Origin: Tritrichomonas foetus
Lineage: Eukaryota > Parabasalia > Tritrichomonadida > Tritrichomonadidae
Direction of reading: 5' to 3'
Assembly (NCBI GenBank): GCA_001839685.1
Contig: MLAK01000756.1
Location: 1-64,000 of the forward strand
Length of the DNA stretch: 64,000 nt
Of the stretch, positions 21,187 to 31,204 are shown piece by piece (position 1 is the first letter of the stretch; each line of letters opens with the position of its first letter). The notes under the pieces were generated by a model. It had not been told where the DNA came from and did not search any database. It saw only the letters and a list, made by a program, of their open reading frames with translations. Made by a program: the position numbers and the translations under genes.

Positions 21187-21825
21187 CTAGTGCTTCGTCA
21201 AGCTCGTGTAAGATTCAGCCATTCCATTTGCAACTTGTTGAATCAAACAAAGCATAGTTTCAAGCGGCACATAATCATCAAATGCTGGATCGTTTAAATT
21301 CATTTGAAGGTTGGCTTCTGCATGCCGCTGCAACATATCCAAAATCCATTGGAAGTTGCGACCAAGTAGCTGTTGAATTTGTAAAAGGTCAAATATCCTT
21401 TTCACTGCGTCACGATCGATCAGCTTGATGTTGTTTTCGCCGTCGGTTATTGGAAAAGATTCGTTTATTGCTGTTTCAAACCAGTTTTTGAAGGCGTCTT
21501 TCCCGTTCTCGTTGAGGTATTCGCAAAGCTCTTTTGTGCAAAATGCGCCACACTTAAATCCGAAGTCGCAATCGTTTGGATCGAGCGATGCCGCTTGCAC
21601 TTTTCTGATGAACTTTTCGATGTCATCAACAGAAATTATTCCGTCTTTATTTGTGTCGAGTGAGAAGAGAAAAACGATTGAAGTCTCTTCAATATCGTGA
21701 TTTTCCATAAATCTGATTTTGTCTAATTGAAGAACAGGAGCAGAAGTTTGTTCGTCGTCTTCTATTGGGCATATTTCTTTTTGATAGTAAGCAATCGAAT
21801 TATTTGCCGAAATCTCATTTCCCAT
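21187..21825 (-). CDS. N-myristoylated EF-hand protein
   Basis: 212 residues. MGNEIS has Gly2 and Ser6, a predicted N-myristoylation site that would anchor the protein to membranes. One clear EF-hand loop is seen at residues about 57-68, DTNKDGIISVDD, with Asp, Asn, Asp and Gly at the canonical positions. Asp rather than Glu is at position 12, which favours Mg2+ or weaker Ca2+ binding. Around it the spacing of helices resembles calcineurin-B or NCS-type Ca2+ sensors, but the other loops have decayed beyond recognition. A Cys-containing segment (CDFGFKCGAFCTKELC) follows. The gene is divergent from alpha-tubulin with 276 bases between the starts. Confidence 0.8.
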   Translation of the reverse strand: MGNEISANNSIAYYQKEICPIEDDEQTSAPVLQLDKIRFMENHDIEETSIVFLFSLDTNKDGIISVDDIEKFIRKVQAASLDPNDCDFGFKCGAFCTKELCEYLNENGKDAFKNWFETAINESFPITDGENNIKLIDRDAVKRIFDLLQIQQLLGRNFQWILDMLQRHAEANLQMNLNDPAFDDYVPLETMLCLIQQVANGMAESYTSLTKH

Positions 21826-22088
21826 GAATTTTTATATTTACCACTTTACAACCCAATATTTAATATCGTGAATTAAAATAACGAGTTTGACATATCTGAC
21901 GAATTATCTGAATTGAAATGTTTGTTTGTAAATTTCGATATTCGTACAAATCAATTTAACCAATAACCGATGTTTTAATAAAAAGTGAGTTTTATTCAAT
22001 TAACATGAAATGTGAAATAAAACAATTTACCCGCCAATTTTAGGTACGTTTATTATTTTTTGAAAATATTTAACGGACAAAACTGATT

Positions 22089-22094
22089 TCATTC
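22089..22094 (+). promoter_or_regulatory. Initiator TCATTC of the alpha-tubulin gene
   Basis: TCATTC lies eight bases upstream of the alpha-tubulin ATG at 22102. It matches the trichomonad initiator exactly and sits at the usual very short distance. Confidence 0.7.
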
Positions 22095-22101
22095 TTCAAA
22101 A

Positions 22102-23460
22102 ATGCGTGAAGTTATTTCTATCCACGTCGGACAATGTGGTGTCCAAATCGGTAACGGCTGCTGGGAACTCTACTGCCTTGAACACGGTATCCAGCCAGAT
22201 GGTCAAATGCCATCCGATAAGACAATCGGTGTCTGCGATGATGCTTTCAACACCTTTTTCTCAGAAACAGGTGCCGGCAAACACGTTCCACGTGCTGTCT
22301 TCATCGATCTCGAACCAACATGTATGGATGAAGTCCGTACAGGTACCTATCGTCAACTCTACCATCCAGAACAATTGATCAACGGTAAGGAAGATGCTGC
22401 CAACAACTACGCCCGTGGTCACTACACAGTCGGTAAAGAAATCATCGATCTCACCCTCGATCGTATCCGTAAGCTTGCCGACCAATGCACAGGTATGCAA
22501 GGCTTCCTCATCTTCCACTCATTCGGTGGTGGTACAGGTGCTGGTTTCGGATCACTCCTCCTCGAACGTCTCTCAGTCGATTATGGAAAGAAATCCAAAC
22601 TCGAATTCACAGTTTATCCAGCTCCACAAGTTTCAACAGCTGTCGTCGAACCATACAACTCAATTCTCGCCACNCACGCCATGATTGACCACTCCGATTG
22701 CGCTTTCATGGTCGATAACGAAGCCCTTTACGATCTCTGCCGCCGCGCCCTCGATATCGAACGCCCAACATACACCAACCTTAACCGTCTCATCGGTCAA
22801 GTCGTTTCCTCACTCACAGCCTCCCTCCGCTTCGATGGCGCATTGAATGTCGACTTCACAGAATTCCAAACCAACCTCGTCCCATACGCCCGTATCCACT
22901 TCCCAATCTGCTCATATGCTCCAGTCATCTCAGCCGAAAAGGCCTACCACGAACAGCTCTCNGTCGCCGAAATCACAAACACCCTCTTCGAGCCAGCCAA
23001 CATGATGGTTAAGTGCGACCCACGTCACGGTAAGTACATGGCCTGCACATGCCTCTACCGTGGTGATGTCGTTCCAAAGGACGTCGGCGCCGCCGTCGCC
23101 ACAATCAAGACAAAGCGCACCATCCAATTCGTCGACTGGTGCCCAACAGGCTTCAAGATCGGTATCAACTACCAGCCACCAACAGTCGTCCCAGGAGGCG
23201 ACCTCGCCAAGGTCCAGCGTGCTGTTTGCATGCTCGCCAACACAACAGCCATCGCTGAAGCCTGGTCCCGCCTTGACCACAAGTTCGACCTCATGTACGC
23301 CAAGCGCGCCTTCGTCCACTGGTACGTCGGTGAAGGTATGGAAGAAGCCGAATTCCCAGAAGCCCGTGAAGATCTTGCCCTCCTCGAAAAGGACTACGAC
23401 GAAGTCGCTGCCGAGTCAGTCGAAGGCGACGAAGAAGAAGAAGACGACGGACAACAATAA
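22102..23460 (+). CDS. Alpha-tubulin
   Basis: 452 residues, full length, the alpha subunit of microtubules used in axostyle, pelta, flagella and spindle. It starts [18 protein letters not shown], has Lys40 (SDKT, the acetylation site), the GTP-binding signature GGGTGAGFG, and the catalytic Glu in [10 protein letters not shown]. The C-terminus EEEEDDGQQ is acidic but lacks the terminal Tyr, so the tyrosination cycle cannot act on it. Codons are much richer in C-ending triplets (GTC, CTC, GCC) than in neighbouring genes, as expected for a very highly expressed gene. Two unresolved bases (22674 and 22962) fall at third positions of Thr and Ser codons, so the protein is fully determined. Confidence 0.98.
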   Translation: MREVISIHVGQCGVQIGNGCWELYCLEHGIQPDGQMPSDKTIGVCDDAFNTFFSETGAGKHVPRAVFIDLEPTCMDEVRTGTYRQLYHPEQLINGKEDAANNYARGHYTVGKEIIDLTLDRIRKLADQCTGMQGFLIFHSFGGGTGAGFGSLLLERLSVDYGKKSKLEFTVYPAPQVSTAVVEPYNSILAXHAMIDHSDCAFMVDNEALYDLCRRALDIERPTYTNLNRLIGQVVSSLTASLRFDGALNVDFTEFQTNLVPYARIHFPICSYAPVISAEKAYHEQLXVAEITNTLFEPANMMVKCDPRHGKYMACTCLYRGDVVPKDVGAAVATIKTKRTIQFVDWCPTGFKIGINYQPPTVVPGGDLAKVQRAVCMLANTTAIAEAWSRLDHKFDLMYAKRAFVHWYVGEGMEEAEFPEAREDLALLEKDYDEVAAESVEGDEEEEDDGQQ

Positions 23461-23595
23461 GCAATTTTTTAATAAACCTCCTCAAATCCACATTTTGCGT
23501 TATATATTTTGGTGGCTATTGATAGTATGATGCGGTTTACTTTCACCGAGATTGTATGCGGCAAATATCATATGTCTTGCATTAATATAACATTT

Positions 23596-23830
23596 TTGTT
23601 ATGAAAGTAAGTTTGTTTTGAAAGTATGCTTGTTGTGAAAGTAAGTTTGTTGTGAAGGTAAGTTTGTTATGAAGGTAAGTTTGTTATGAAGGTAAGTTTG
23701 TTATGAAGGTAAGTTTGTTATGAAGGTATATTTGATATGAAAGTAAGTTTGTTATGAAAGTAAGTTTGTTATGAAGGTAAGTTTGTTGTGAAAGCATTTT
23801 TGTTGTGAATTGATGCTTGTTATGATATTT
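23596..23830. repeat. 17-bp minisatellite downstream of alpha-tubulin
   Basis: About thirteen tandem copies of the 17-base unit GAAGGTAAGTTTGTTAT with changes such as GAAAGTAAGTTTGTTGT. It begins about 135 bases after the tubulin stop. It is non-coding. Each unit holds GGTAAGT or AGTAAGT, which looks like a generic 5' splice site, though trichomonad introns use GTAYGT. Confidence 0.85.
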
Positions 23831-24245
23831 CAAGGTTGGTATCAGCTACCAACAATTATTATTCGCATTTATTAAGAATTTTGTTTTTACTCATTAAACT
23901 TGTTTCCATATTAGTGGAAATAAATATTTTTCATGAATACTCGTTATTCGGTTGATTAATCAATAATAAACATTTTCATTGATCAATTGATTTAAGAAAC
24001 GGTTTGTCTATTCTAATCTCAGTTTATATAATGACTAGATTCATCTTAGTATGTTAATATCTCTAAGAAGAAGAAACTTTTGAGATCTCATTTTATTGAT
24101 TTGTCAATTTTTTATTCCGATCACATACCTTCTCAATTCCTCAAAATTTGATTCAATTTTGATTATCGAAAACAAACTTTTTGATATATACGACTATTTA
24201 TAATCAGAAAAAAAACGATAGATATAAAATTTTCTTGTCGGAAAA
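23831..24245. other. Intergenic, nothing supported
   Basis: AT-rich spacer upstream of the C2-like gene. No clear initiator sits close to the ATG at 24246; nothing else seen. Confidence 0.4.
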
Positions 24246-25253
24246 ATGGGTGTTGCTTATCTCAAGATCCACAAAATATCTGGAATAAAAATCAGCAAAT
24301 TCACACATTATGGTGTCTGTGCTAATCTTCAGTCAGATCCAACTGTTATCACACCAGTTGAATTAACTCCTGAAGATAATAAATTAAAAACAAATAATGT
24401 GTGGATGCTTCCCTTTGAACCACAATCTCTGAAAAATGATAGAATTATAATTTCTGTGGTCAAAGGAAAATCCAAAAATAAAGAAATATCTCGACTTGTG
24501 CTTCCCCTTTCTTGGTTTCAATTAGATTCTGTTATTCGAGATTCAATACCAATGAAAACAATTGGTGATGAAAAATCAACATCAACAAAAATTAAATTAT
24601 CTATTCATATTTCAACTCGCGGGACTGACCCATTTCATGATCCGCCTGGTAACTACCTCATTATTCCTGCATGGAAATCATCGCGTTTGCCTCATTCAAA
24701 CGCCCATCAAGGATCCAATTCTAATGTTCATTCAAATGGTGCCTATCCTGGAAATGTAAGGCCACAAGTTCAACCACAGTATCAAGCATATGTTCCTAGT
24801 GTCAATCCACCACTTTTTCAAAAACCGCCTAGAATTCAGCCTCCGCCAGGAATTCCCCAAATCACGGCGGGTCCCGCCCCACAAGTTTTTTCTCAGCTTG
24901 CTGCTCCACCTCCAGTTTTTGCACCTTATCGTCCTCAATATTTAACACAACAGCCACAACAAATGCAACAACCACAACAAATGCAACAACAACAACAAAT
25001 GCAACAACAACAACAAATGCAACAACAACCACAAATGCAACAACAACCACAACAAATGCAACAACAACAGGTGCCTTTGATGCAGCCTGAAGGTGCTTCT
25101 CTAGCACAACAGGCTGGATTTCTTGATCCGCCAAATTTCGATGAGATGAAGACGCCGAAAAAGAAAGAAATGGAATTTGATGATTCTGATTTGGTCGATT
25201 TACAACCTATTACATTAGAAAGTGTGGAAACTTATCGTTCTTCTCATAAGTAG
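24246..25253 (+). CDS. C2-like domain protein with Pro/Gln-rich tail
   Basis: 335 residues. The first 125 residues form a beta-rich domain (opening MGVAYLKIHKISGIKISKF) that resembles the C2-like N-terminal domain found in many trichomonad proteins; C2 folds bind lipids or proteins. Residues 125-225 are Pro-rich. Residues 235-280 are a repeated run of Gln-Gln-Met written with CAA/CAG codons, a trinucleotide-repeat region likely to vary in length between strains. The C-terminus is acidic with KTPKKKEMEFDDSD. Whether the C2 domain binds Ca2+ is unclear because no acidic loop cluster stands out. Cellular role unknown. Confidence 0.7.
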   Translation: MGVAYLKIHKISGIKISKFTHYGVCANLQSDPTVITPVELTPEDNKLKTNNVWMLPFEPQSLKNDRIIISVVKGKSKNKEISRLVLPLSWFQLDSVIRDSIPMKTIGDEKSTSTKIKLSIHISTRGTDPFHDPPGNYLIIPAWKSSRLPHSNAHQGSNSNVHSNGAYPGNVRPQVQPQYQAYVPSVNPPLFQKPPRIQPPPGIPQITAGPAPQVFSQLAAPPPVFAPYRPQYLTQQPQQMQQPQQMQQQQQMQQQQQMQQQPQMQQQPQQMQQQQVPLMQPEGASLAQQAGFLDPPNFDEMKTPKKKEMEFDDSDLVDLQPITLESVETYRSSHK

Positions 25254-25601
25254 CTCATTAATTTGTGTGTTAATAAAACAAAATAATAATAAATTAATGA
25301 TTAAATCAATTTGATTTTATTTCGAAAAATCTCAAATTATTTGAATGAAATTACCATGTTTGTTGCCAGAAAAAGAAAAACATTGTGATGTCTCATATTT
25401 GCTTTTACCGGAAATATAAAACAGTTTATCATATCACTCTAATAGTTCGCTAATTATTTTACAATGTGGTGTTAAATATTTTTTTTAAAAAAAATAGAAA
25501 GAAAAGATAGAAAAGATAGAAAAGATAGAAAAGAAATCATGATTAAATTTGAAAATACATTTACAAATATATTATATACTATAAACACAACAAAATAAAG
25601 T
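25254..25601. other. Convergent 3' spacer with a short 9-bp repeat
   Basis: Spacer between the C2-like gene and the converging pseudo-cyclase gene. About four copies of AGAAAAGAT (9-base period) occur at 25498-25535. Nothing coding is seen. Confidence 0.5.
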
Positions 25602-28600
25602 TCAAGAATGTGCTGACAAATTATAAAGATGAGAGTATTTGGCCTTCTTATTTTCATCAATGAATTTAACAGGCTTAAGTTCTGTTTTTATTTCTTCAGG
25701 AAGAAGGTCTTTCACTTTGGGACCAAGCATTAAAGTATCTTTTGTTCCTTTAAAGAGAAGCTTCATCATTAGACGAACCTTCTTTGTATACAAGTCTAAT
25801 CTAAATGTTCCCCTTGTACTGAGCTTCAAAACAGATTTCTTAATAAGAACAATGCTAAAGCGTGTTTCATATCCTTCTTGATGCGAAAATTCATGAATTG
25901 TTTTCACGAGACCAATTGCATCATAAACAGCACTATAATAGTTTGCTATTTGAACATCTAAGTTAAAACCAATGATAACTGTAGTTCCAATTACTTTTAA
26001 AACAACAATATCTTTTCCATCAAGTGAGGCTTGTTCTTTAATAAAGTTCTGGAACTTCCTAAAGTACACTTTAGATTCTTTTGGAGTATGTTTACTACAG
26101 AAATCATTATAATTTATAATGTTAACAGATAAAGCAACGATGTATCTAGGCATGAATCGCGTTTTATTTGTTGTTATATTGATTCTATTCCGAAGTTTTT
26201 CAGGAATAACTGAGCTTTTCATTTCAGTCATTGAATTTAACATTCCTTCAATATTTTGAATGTTCTGGGCACGATCATTTGATTTCTTAAAGAATAAAAT
26301 AATTCGTGTCTGTGAAGAAGATGCATTTTCTATCACTCGATTAAATCTAATTGATGTGAAGTTCACCATACTCTTTTGTTTTGTCGGTTTTATTGTCATT
26401 TCTGCTTCGAAAGTTAATTCATCATCATCAGTAATTGAACATTCACTTTCAGCTTGTTTTTGGATGGTTGAAATTATCTTTTTATCCGAAAATGACAAAA
26501 GACTGTCAATATGTGTTCCAACGAACATTTCTGGTTCAATTCCTAATTGTTTTGCAAATTCATTATTCATTGTAACAATTGAAAGAGTTGTGTCAAGTTG
26601 TAAAACAGATTCAGGAATAACTTCATCAACTGTTACATAGGTTGATTGAAGAGTTCGATTACTTTCAAACACTCTTGTTACTTTTCCACTGAAAAGATTC
26701 ATAATGCTTGGCATGTCTTGAATAACATGATGATCTATCATAGAGAGTGATGATAATGCAAATCGAACAGCTAGTCGAACTTGATAAAGTTTGTAAATAA
26801 CCAAAGAAATGGTTAATGCACCAATAATGAGCATTAAAGCACTAATTAAGCCTAAAAAGAGTTCTACTTTCTTCAAAGTGATATTCATCGATTCATATTC
26901 TTGTTTTAAAGCTTCTCCTAACAAGTCTTGCATTAAATGATCTGTAATGCATTTTATTCTAGTCCATGTTGTTTGTGATGTCAAGATCTCTTCTGTACTT
27001 TGAGTTAAAATGAGACTATAAGTATCTCGTATTAATGAAGAAAGTATATTTAATGCAAAGAACCGAGGAACTCTTTGTAGACGCAAAAATTCATTTTGTT
27101 CTTCAAACCAAGAACCTCTAAACTCGAAGAAATGATTTACGACTTCTTCACTTGTAACAACAAATCCCACTTGCATTTCATTCCAGGTTGTTGTCATTAT
27201 TTTTCCAATCGCACTTTTAATTTCTAGTGAATAATTATAATAATGTGAATCTAATGATTCAACAGTATCATTATAATAAGGAGTGCCAGATTTTGCAGCA
27301 ATCATGCGAATAAGGAGTTCTGCAAATGTGAAAAGTTTTGTTGAATAATCTGATGAGTAAAAATATGTCATTGGCAAAGATTTAATCGATTCTTGATAAG
27401 AACGTAAAACCATATCAAAAATAAAGCAGCTTGCAATTGATACAATGAAATTAAACAAGCCAAAGCAAATAATCATTGTCACTGGAACTCCACTTGTTGT
27501 ATCACGTGAAATAACCATTTGAGAAAATGTAGAAAGATATCGAAATTCACTTCGATTGGTAACATTGTTTTCTTTAATCATATTATTGGTATGATCTTGA
27601 ATTGCTTTATGAATCGCAACACGAGGAATAGAATTGAAAACAGAAACTATATTTTTCCATTGTTTTCGAATTCGGAAAGCTAAGAAAATGAAAACTGGCA
27701 AAATTATTACTTCTAAAGCTCCAAAAATATAAAATGCGACATCAACAGTAGAAATAAAATCATCAATAATTGAATTAATGTCAAGACTCATTAAATTAAC
27801 CAATTCATTTAATAATACAGGTAATTGTTCAAAATTTGTTGTATAGAATCGAAAGTATGATTCACTAATTAAATGTGATATATCATGAATGTTATATTTA
27901 TAAGCAGCACCAGCAACAATATTCATTGATTCAAGGAATGATGAATTGAAATATTTTAGACCTTTTTCACTTTCAACAAAGATTGGAATCACAGTTGTTT
28001 GAATAAAATCCCAAGATTTAGTATGTAATCGAAGCAATGAGGTAAATTCTTTTTGTATAGCATGTATATTATCATTCAATAATTCAATTTGTTCATCAAG
28101 CATAATCAAGCCTCCACCAACAGTAAAATTAATAATATCTGAAATTTCGTCATTACTTGGCAGAATATTTTCAATTTGAAGAGCTCTTTCCATTAGCAAA
28201 TAACCGATGACTGGTAATCCATGAGAAACATCAGCAACTCCAATCAGTGCGGAATAGATATCATTGATTTGACCTGTCATTGAACGATACATGCCAACAG
28301 GTGTGAAAGGAACAGCAACAAACGCAATAGCAAAGAATAAACAAGTAATAAAGAATGGCCAGAATACAAATGATATTTGTGCACGTTCACCCATCTTTAA
28401 AATTCCGGATGGAGTTATATCAATATCATCAATTTCATTTGCATCACTATTCTTATCAAAATCAATACTTGAACCTGACGAACAACTTGTTGAAACAGAT
28501 TGTGTAGTTAGTACATCAGGTGTTTCTTGATGTGGTACATCAATTGCTCTTGGAATATTTGGGAAGAAATCAAATCCATGAGTTTGAGCTGCATCATAAA

Positions 28601-30209
28601 GCATTGATTTCTTACCACGTAGAAAGCGTGCTCTTCGTGACCAATATTGTCCTTCTTCAGGATCGCAGACAATATTTAATAGAAATGTTGCATATTGTGA
28701 TGGAATTACCCAATTATTAGGAGAAATTGTCGAATAATGAACGAAATCAGCATGAACATGTTCAACAACTTTAGATAATTTATAAGAAATATCAAATGTA
28801 GAATTAGGATTATTATCTTCAATTGCATTCCAAAATGAAACAACTAAGTTATTGGTTAATTTGACTCTCTCATCAACATTCTTTAATTTTAATTTCAAAG
28901 TCCTTGTTAAATGAATATCACGGGACTCTCTAATAAGTTTTATTTCACGACGAAGTTGGGCTGTCGAAAAATCTCTGTATGTTTTCAATAAATGTAAAAT
29001 ACTTGCTAACTTCGAATCTTCATCGAAATATACTGCAACAAATTTAATATATTGAATTATAATGCTTTTATTGTTGGGCCACCTTTGAACAGCCATATTA
29101 AATGGATTCCAAGTAAATATGTATCTATGACCATTTTGAAAACAGATTCTACATATTCTTAAAAAGTTCCATGGTGATGAAATTAATTGTGCAAATAAAG
29201 ATTCATCATTTTCAATCATATTCATAATTTTCATTGAATATTGAATTCGTCTTCGTGTGAATACGCTCATTGAAAAGAAGGCTATAACTGAAGCAACAGC
29301 ATTAACAACAATAACAATCATCAAATCAATTTGAACAACGTAAATTGAGATACATTGTAATATGAAACCAATGAAAAATCCAATTAATAGAGATGCATAT
29401 AAAATATTAATGTTTTTAGAAACAAACATAAAACGTTCGATAATTAAAGCGATATAAAATATATATACAATAGCTGTCAAAATTGCCACAATGATAGATT
29501 GGGAACGTGGAAGGGTTTCAACAAGTCTGGTGAAAAAAAGTGTTAAATCAGTAATAATTATTTGAATAACGCGGAATTTATAATTCCATGTTAATGATCT
29601 ACCTCTCATGTATATCATATCACATGCCACAAAATAACATGAAAATAAAATATGACTAATAATTAAAACAAAATAAACAATGATTTGAATTATATGAAAA
29701 ACGTTGTTATATTCTGAATCATTTGCAACTTTGGTGATAACTGAGGCCATTTGAGAAGGAACCCATAAATGCAAAATAACTAATAATATTTCATGCATAA
29801 ATGTAATCACATAAAATAAAGATGCATGAAATTTATCAAAAAACTTCCAAATGATGTGTCCGACGAGTGTAGGAACAAATCCAATGATACTAATGGCAAC
29901 AATTACAATAAAGGAAATGAAAAAATCGTTAGTTGAAGTGAATTGCGATCCAAATCTCCAAAAAACTTGGAAGAATGTAAAAACGTTGTGTAGGTATGGA
30001 TTTGATGACCATATTTGATCTGAGCCACACAAAAGAAGAGCAAAAACAGTAACAAGCAACTGCCAATATCCAACAATTCGATATATCAAATACGGCAGCA
30101 AGCATGAATGCTTTCCAAGTATGAAAAAATCACTGAGGCTGACAAAGTATGACATGATGGGGGACAACGGTACCATCTTTGAGCTCTTGAATGTGCGCCC
30201 CTTCATCAT
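25602..30209 (-). CDS. Receptor-type cyclase-family protein with inactive cyclase domain
   Basis: 1535 residues with the same plan as the active cyclase at 8278-12984: an N-terminal bundle of membrane helices (about residues 25-330), a cytosolic part, single helices further on, a PAS-like domain (about 1190-1270) and a C-terminal class III cyclase-like domain (about 1350-1520). The cyclase domain has lost its chemistry. Asn1363 (SVNIINY) stands where the first metal-binding Asp belongs and Thr1409 (KVIGTTVIIG) where the second belongs. The Asn and Arg of the NVASR motif are also replaced, in KKVRLMMKL. The frame is otherwise intact over 4.6 kb, so this is a maintained pseudoenzyme rather than a decayed gene. 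It may serve as a receptor, scaffold or dimer partner for active cyclases. Confidence 0.85.
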   Translation of the reverse strand: MMKGRTFKSSKMVPLSPIMSYFVSLSDFFILGKHSCLLPYLIYRIVGYWQLLVTVFALLLCGSDQIWSSNPYLHNVFTFFQVFWRFGSQFTSTNDFFISFIVIVAISIIGFVPTLVGHIIWKFFDKFHASLFYVITFMHEILLVILHLWVPSQMASVITKVANDSEYNNVFHIIQIIVYFVLIISHILFSCYFVACDMIYMRGRSLTWNYKFRVIQIIITDLTLFFTRLVETLPRSQSIIVAILTAIVYIFYIALIIERFMFVSKNINILYASLLIGFFIGFILQCISIYVVQIDLMIVIVVNAVASVIAFFSMSVFTRRRIQYSMKIMNMIENDESLFAQLISSPWNFLRICRICFQNGHRYIFTWNPFNMAVQRWPNNKSIIIQYIKFVAVYFDEDSKLASILHLLKTYRDFSTAQLRREIKLIRESRDIHLTRTLKLKLKNVDERVKLTNNLVVSFWNAIEDNNPNSTFDISYKLSKVVEHVHADFVHYSTISPNNWVIPSQYATFLLNIVCDPEEGQYWSRRARFLRGKKSMLYDAAQTHGFDFFPNIPRAIDVPHQETPDVLTTQSVSTSCSSGSSIDFDKNSDANEIDDIDITPSGILKMGERAQISFVFWPFFITCLFFAIAFVAVPFTPVGMYRSMTGQINDIYSALIGVADVSHGLPVIGYLLMERALQIENILPSNDEISDIINFTVGGGLIMLDEQIELLNDNIHAIQKEFTSLLRLHTKSWDFIQTTVIPIFVESEKGLKYFNSSFLESMNIVAGAAYKYNIHDISHLISESYFRFYTTNFEQLPVLLNELVNLMSLDINSIIDDFISTVDVAFYIFGALEVIILPVFIFLAFRIRKQWKNIVSVFNSIPRVAIHKAIQDHTNNMIKENNVTNRSEFRYLSTFSQMVISRDTTSGVPVTMIICFGLFNFIVSIASCFIFDMVLRSYQESIKSLPMTYFYSSDYSTKLFTFAELLIRMIAAKSGTPYYNDTVESLDSHYYNYSLEIKSAIGKIMTTTWNEMQVGFVVTSEEVVNHFFEFRGSWFEEQNEFLRLQRVPRFFALNILSSLIRDTYSLILTQSTEEILTSQTTWTRIKCITDHLMQDLLGEALKQEYESMNITLKKVELFLGLISALMLIIGALTISLVIYKLYQVRLAVRFALSSLSMIDHHVIQDMPSIMNLFSGKVTRVFESNRTLQSTYVTVDEVIPESVLQLDTTLSIVTMNNEFAKQLGIEPEMFVGTHIDSLLSFSDKKIISTIQKQAESECSITDDDELTFEAEMTIKPTKQKSMVNFTSIRFNRVIENASSSQTRIILFFKKSNDRAQNIQNIEGMLNSMTEMKSSVIPEKLRNRINITTNKTRFMPRYIVALSVNIINYNDFCSKHTPKESKVYFRKFQNFIKEQASLDGKDIVVLKVIGTTVIIGFNLDVQIANYYSAVYDAIGLVKTIHEFSHQEGYETRFSIVLIKKSVLKLSTRGTFRLDLYTKKVRLMMKLLFKGTKDTLMLGPKVKDLLPEEIKTELKPVKFIDENKKAKYSHLYNLSAHS

Positions 30210-30655
30210 TGTGACAAGAAATTATTTTGAATTGGTATTTTCTATTCATTTAACTTTGAAAAGATACCTGATCAGTATCATACAATTGATATGTTGTAAA
30301 ATATTCAAAAAAAATTTCAGAACCACGACTTTTTGTTTAAATTCTAGATTGAATAATATTCTGAAAAGCGAGAAAAATATTTTGAAATTTTTCTTTGTTG
30401 TAAATTTTATATTCAAAAAATTCAATTTGAAATCAGTTCTATTCAAAGTCATGGATTTAATTTGTAAACTTTTTCTATAGATGCGAAAGAAAATATTCTG
30501 AAGATACATTTTCTTTCATATTTTGAAACAAATATTTTATTCACAAAAATTTAAAGAAATTGTCATTCATCAAAAAAACTTATAGTTTAGATAGTAAACC
30601 TCAACAACATTCAGATTGTCACAATTAAGATGATATTTTCAATTTAGCCAAATCC

Positions 30656-30693
<38 letters not shown>

Positions 30694-31204
30694 GGATTAT
30701 TTCTCGATATACTTCCACTTTATTTTGATCAGAGCATTAAAGGATTGCATAATAATGAAAATAAAATTGTATATATTATGATGTTTAAATCACAGACTAA
30801 ATATTCGTGAATCATCTTTGATAATGCCAATGTTAAAAAATTAGACAGTAAAAAAATACTTAGTACTTAATAAATGCACAAATTTCACTATGAAAGGTTC
30901 AATTCTATTTAGATTTTGTTGGGTTTCATGTGAATCACATTTTTTAAAAAAAAAACCATAGAATGAAATCTGTTCTACAAAAGAACATAATTCTCCCTTT
31001 AATAGTTCACATAAAGGATTATTAATTTTCATAAACAAAACTGTTGGAATAATAAAAAATCTGGAAATGATCATTGCCACATCTTCATTGTTAGGGATTT
31101 CACAAAGAGTGAGAATAATGATTAATCATACACATTTTTCATGAAAATAAAAATGAAAAAATTAAGAAAAAAATAAAGAAAGCTACTTACTGAAATAAAG
31201 AAAT
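30210..31204. other. Intergenic with long A run
   Basis: About 1 kb. A 79-codon minus-strand frame at 30841-31080 has faint similarity in my reading to the N-terminal part of trichomonad ankyrin (DUF3447-like) proteins, but too weak to call. Two overlapping frames near 30121-30509 look like AT-rich chance frames. Confidence 0.4.
30657..30691. repeat. Poly-A homopolymer of 35 bases
   Basis: An uninterrupted run of 35 A on the plus strand within intergenic DNA. It could mark a retroposed tail, replication slippage or a nucleosome-excluding element; no retrocopy is recognised next to it. Its length is likely to be unreliable in short-read data. Confidence 0.95.

Noticed and set aside
22930..23530. 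Long frames inside alpha-tubulin on other strands or phases
   Set aside because: Shadows caused by the GC-rich codon bias of the tubulin gene.
30841..31080. Minus-strand frame with faint likeness to trichomonad ankyrin proteins
   Set aside because: Too short and too diverged to support without a search.
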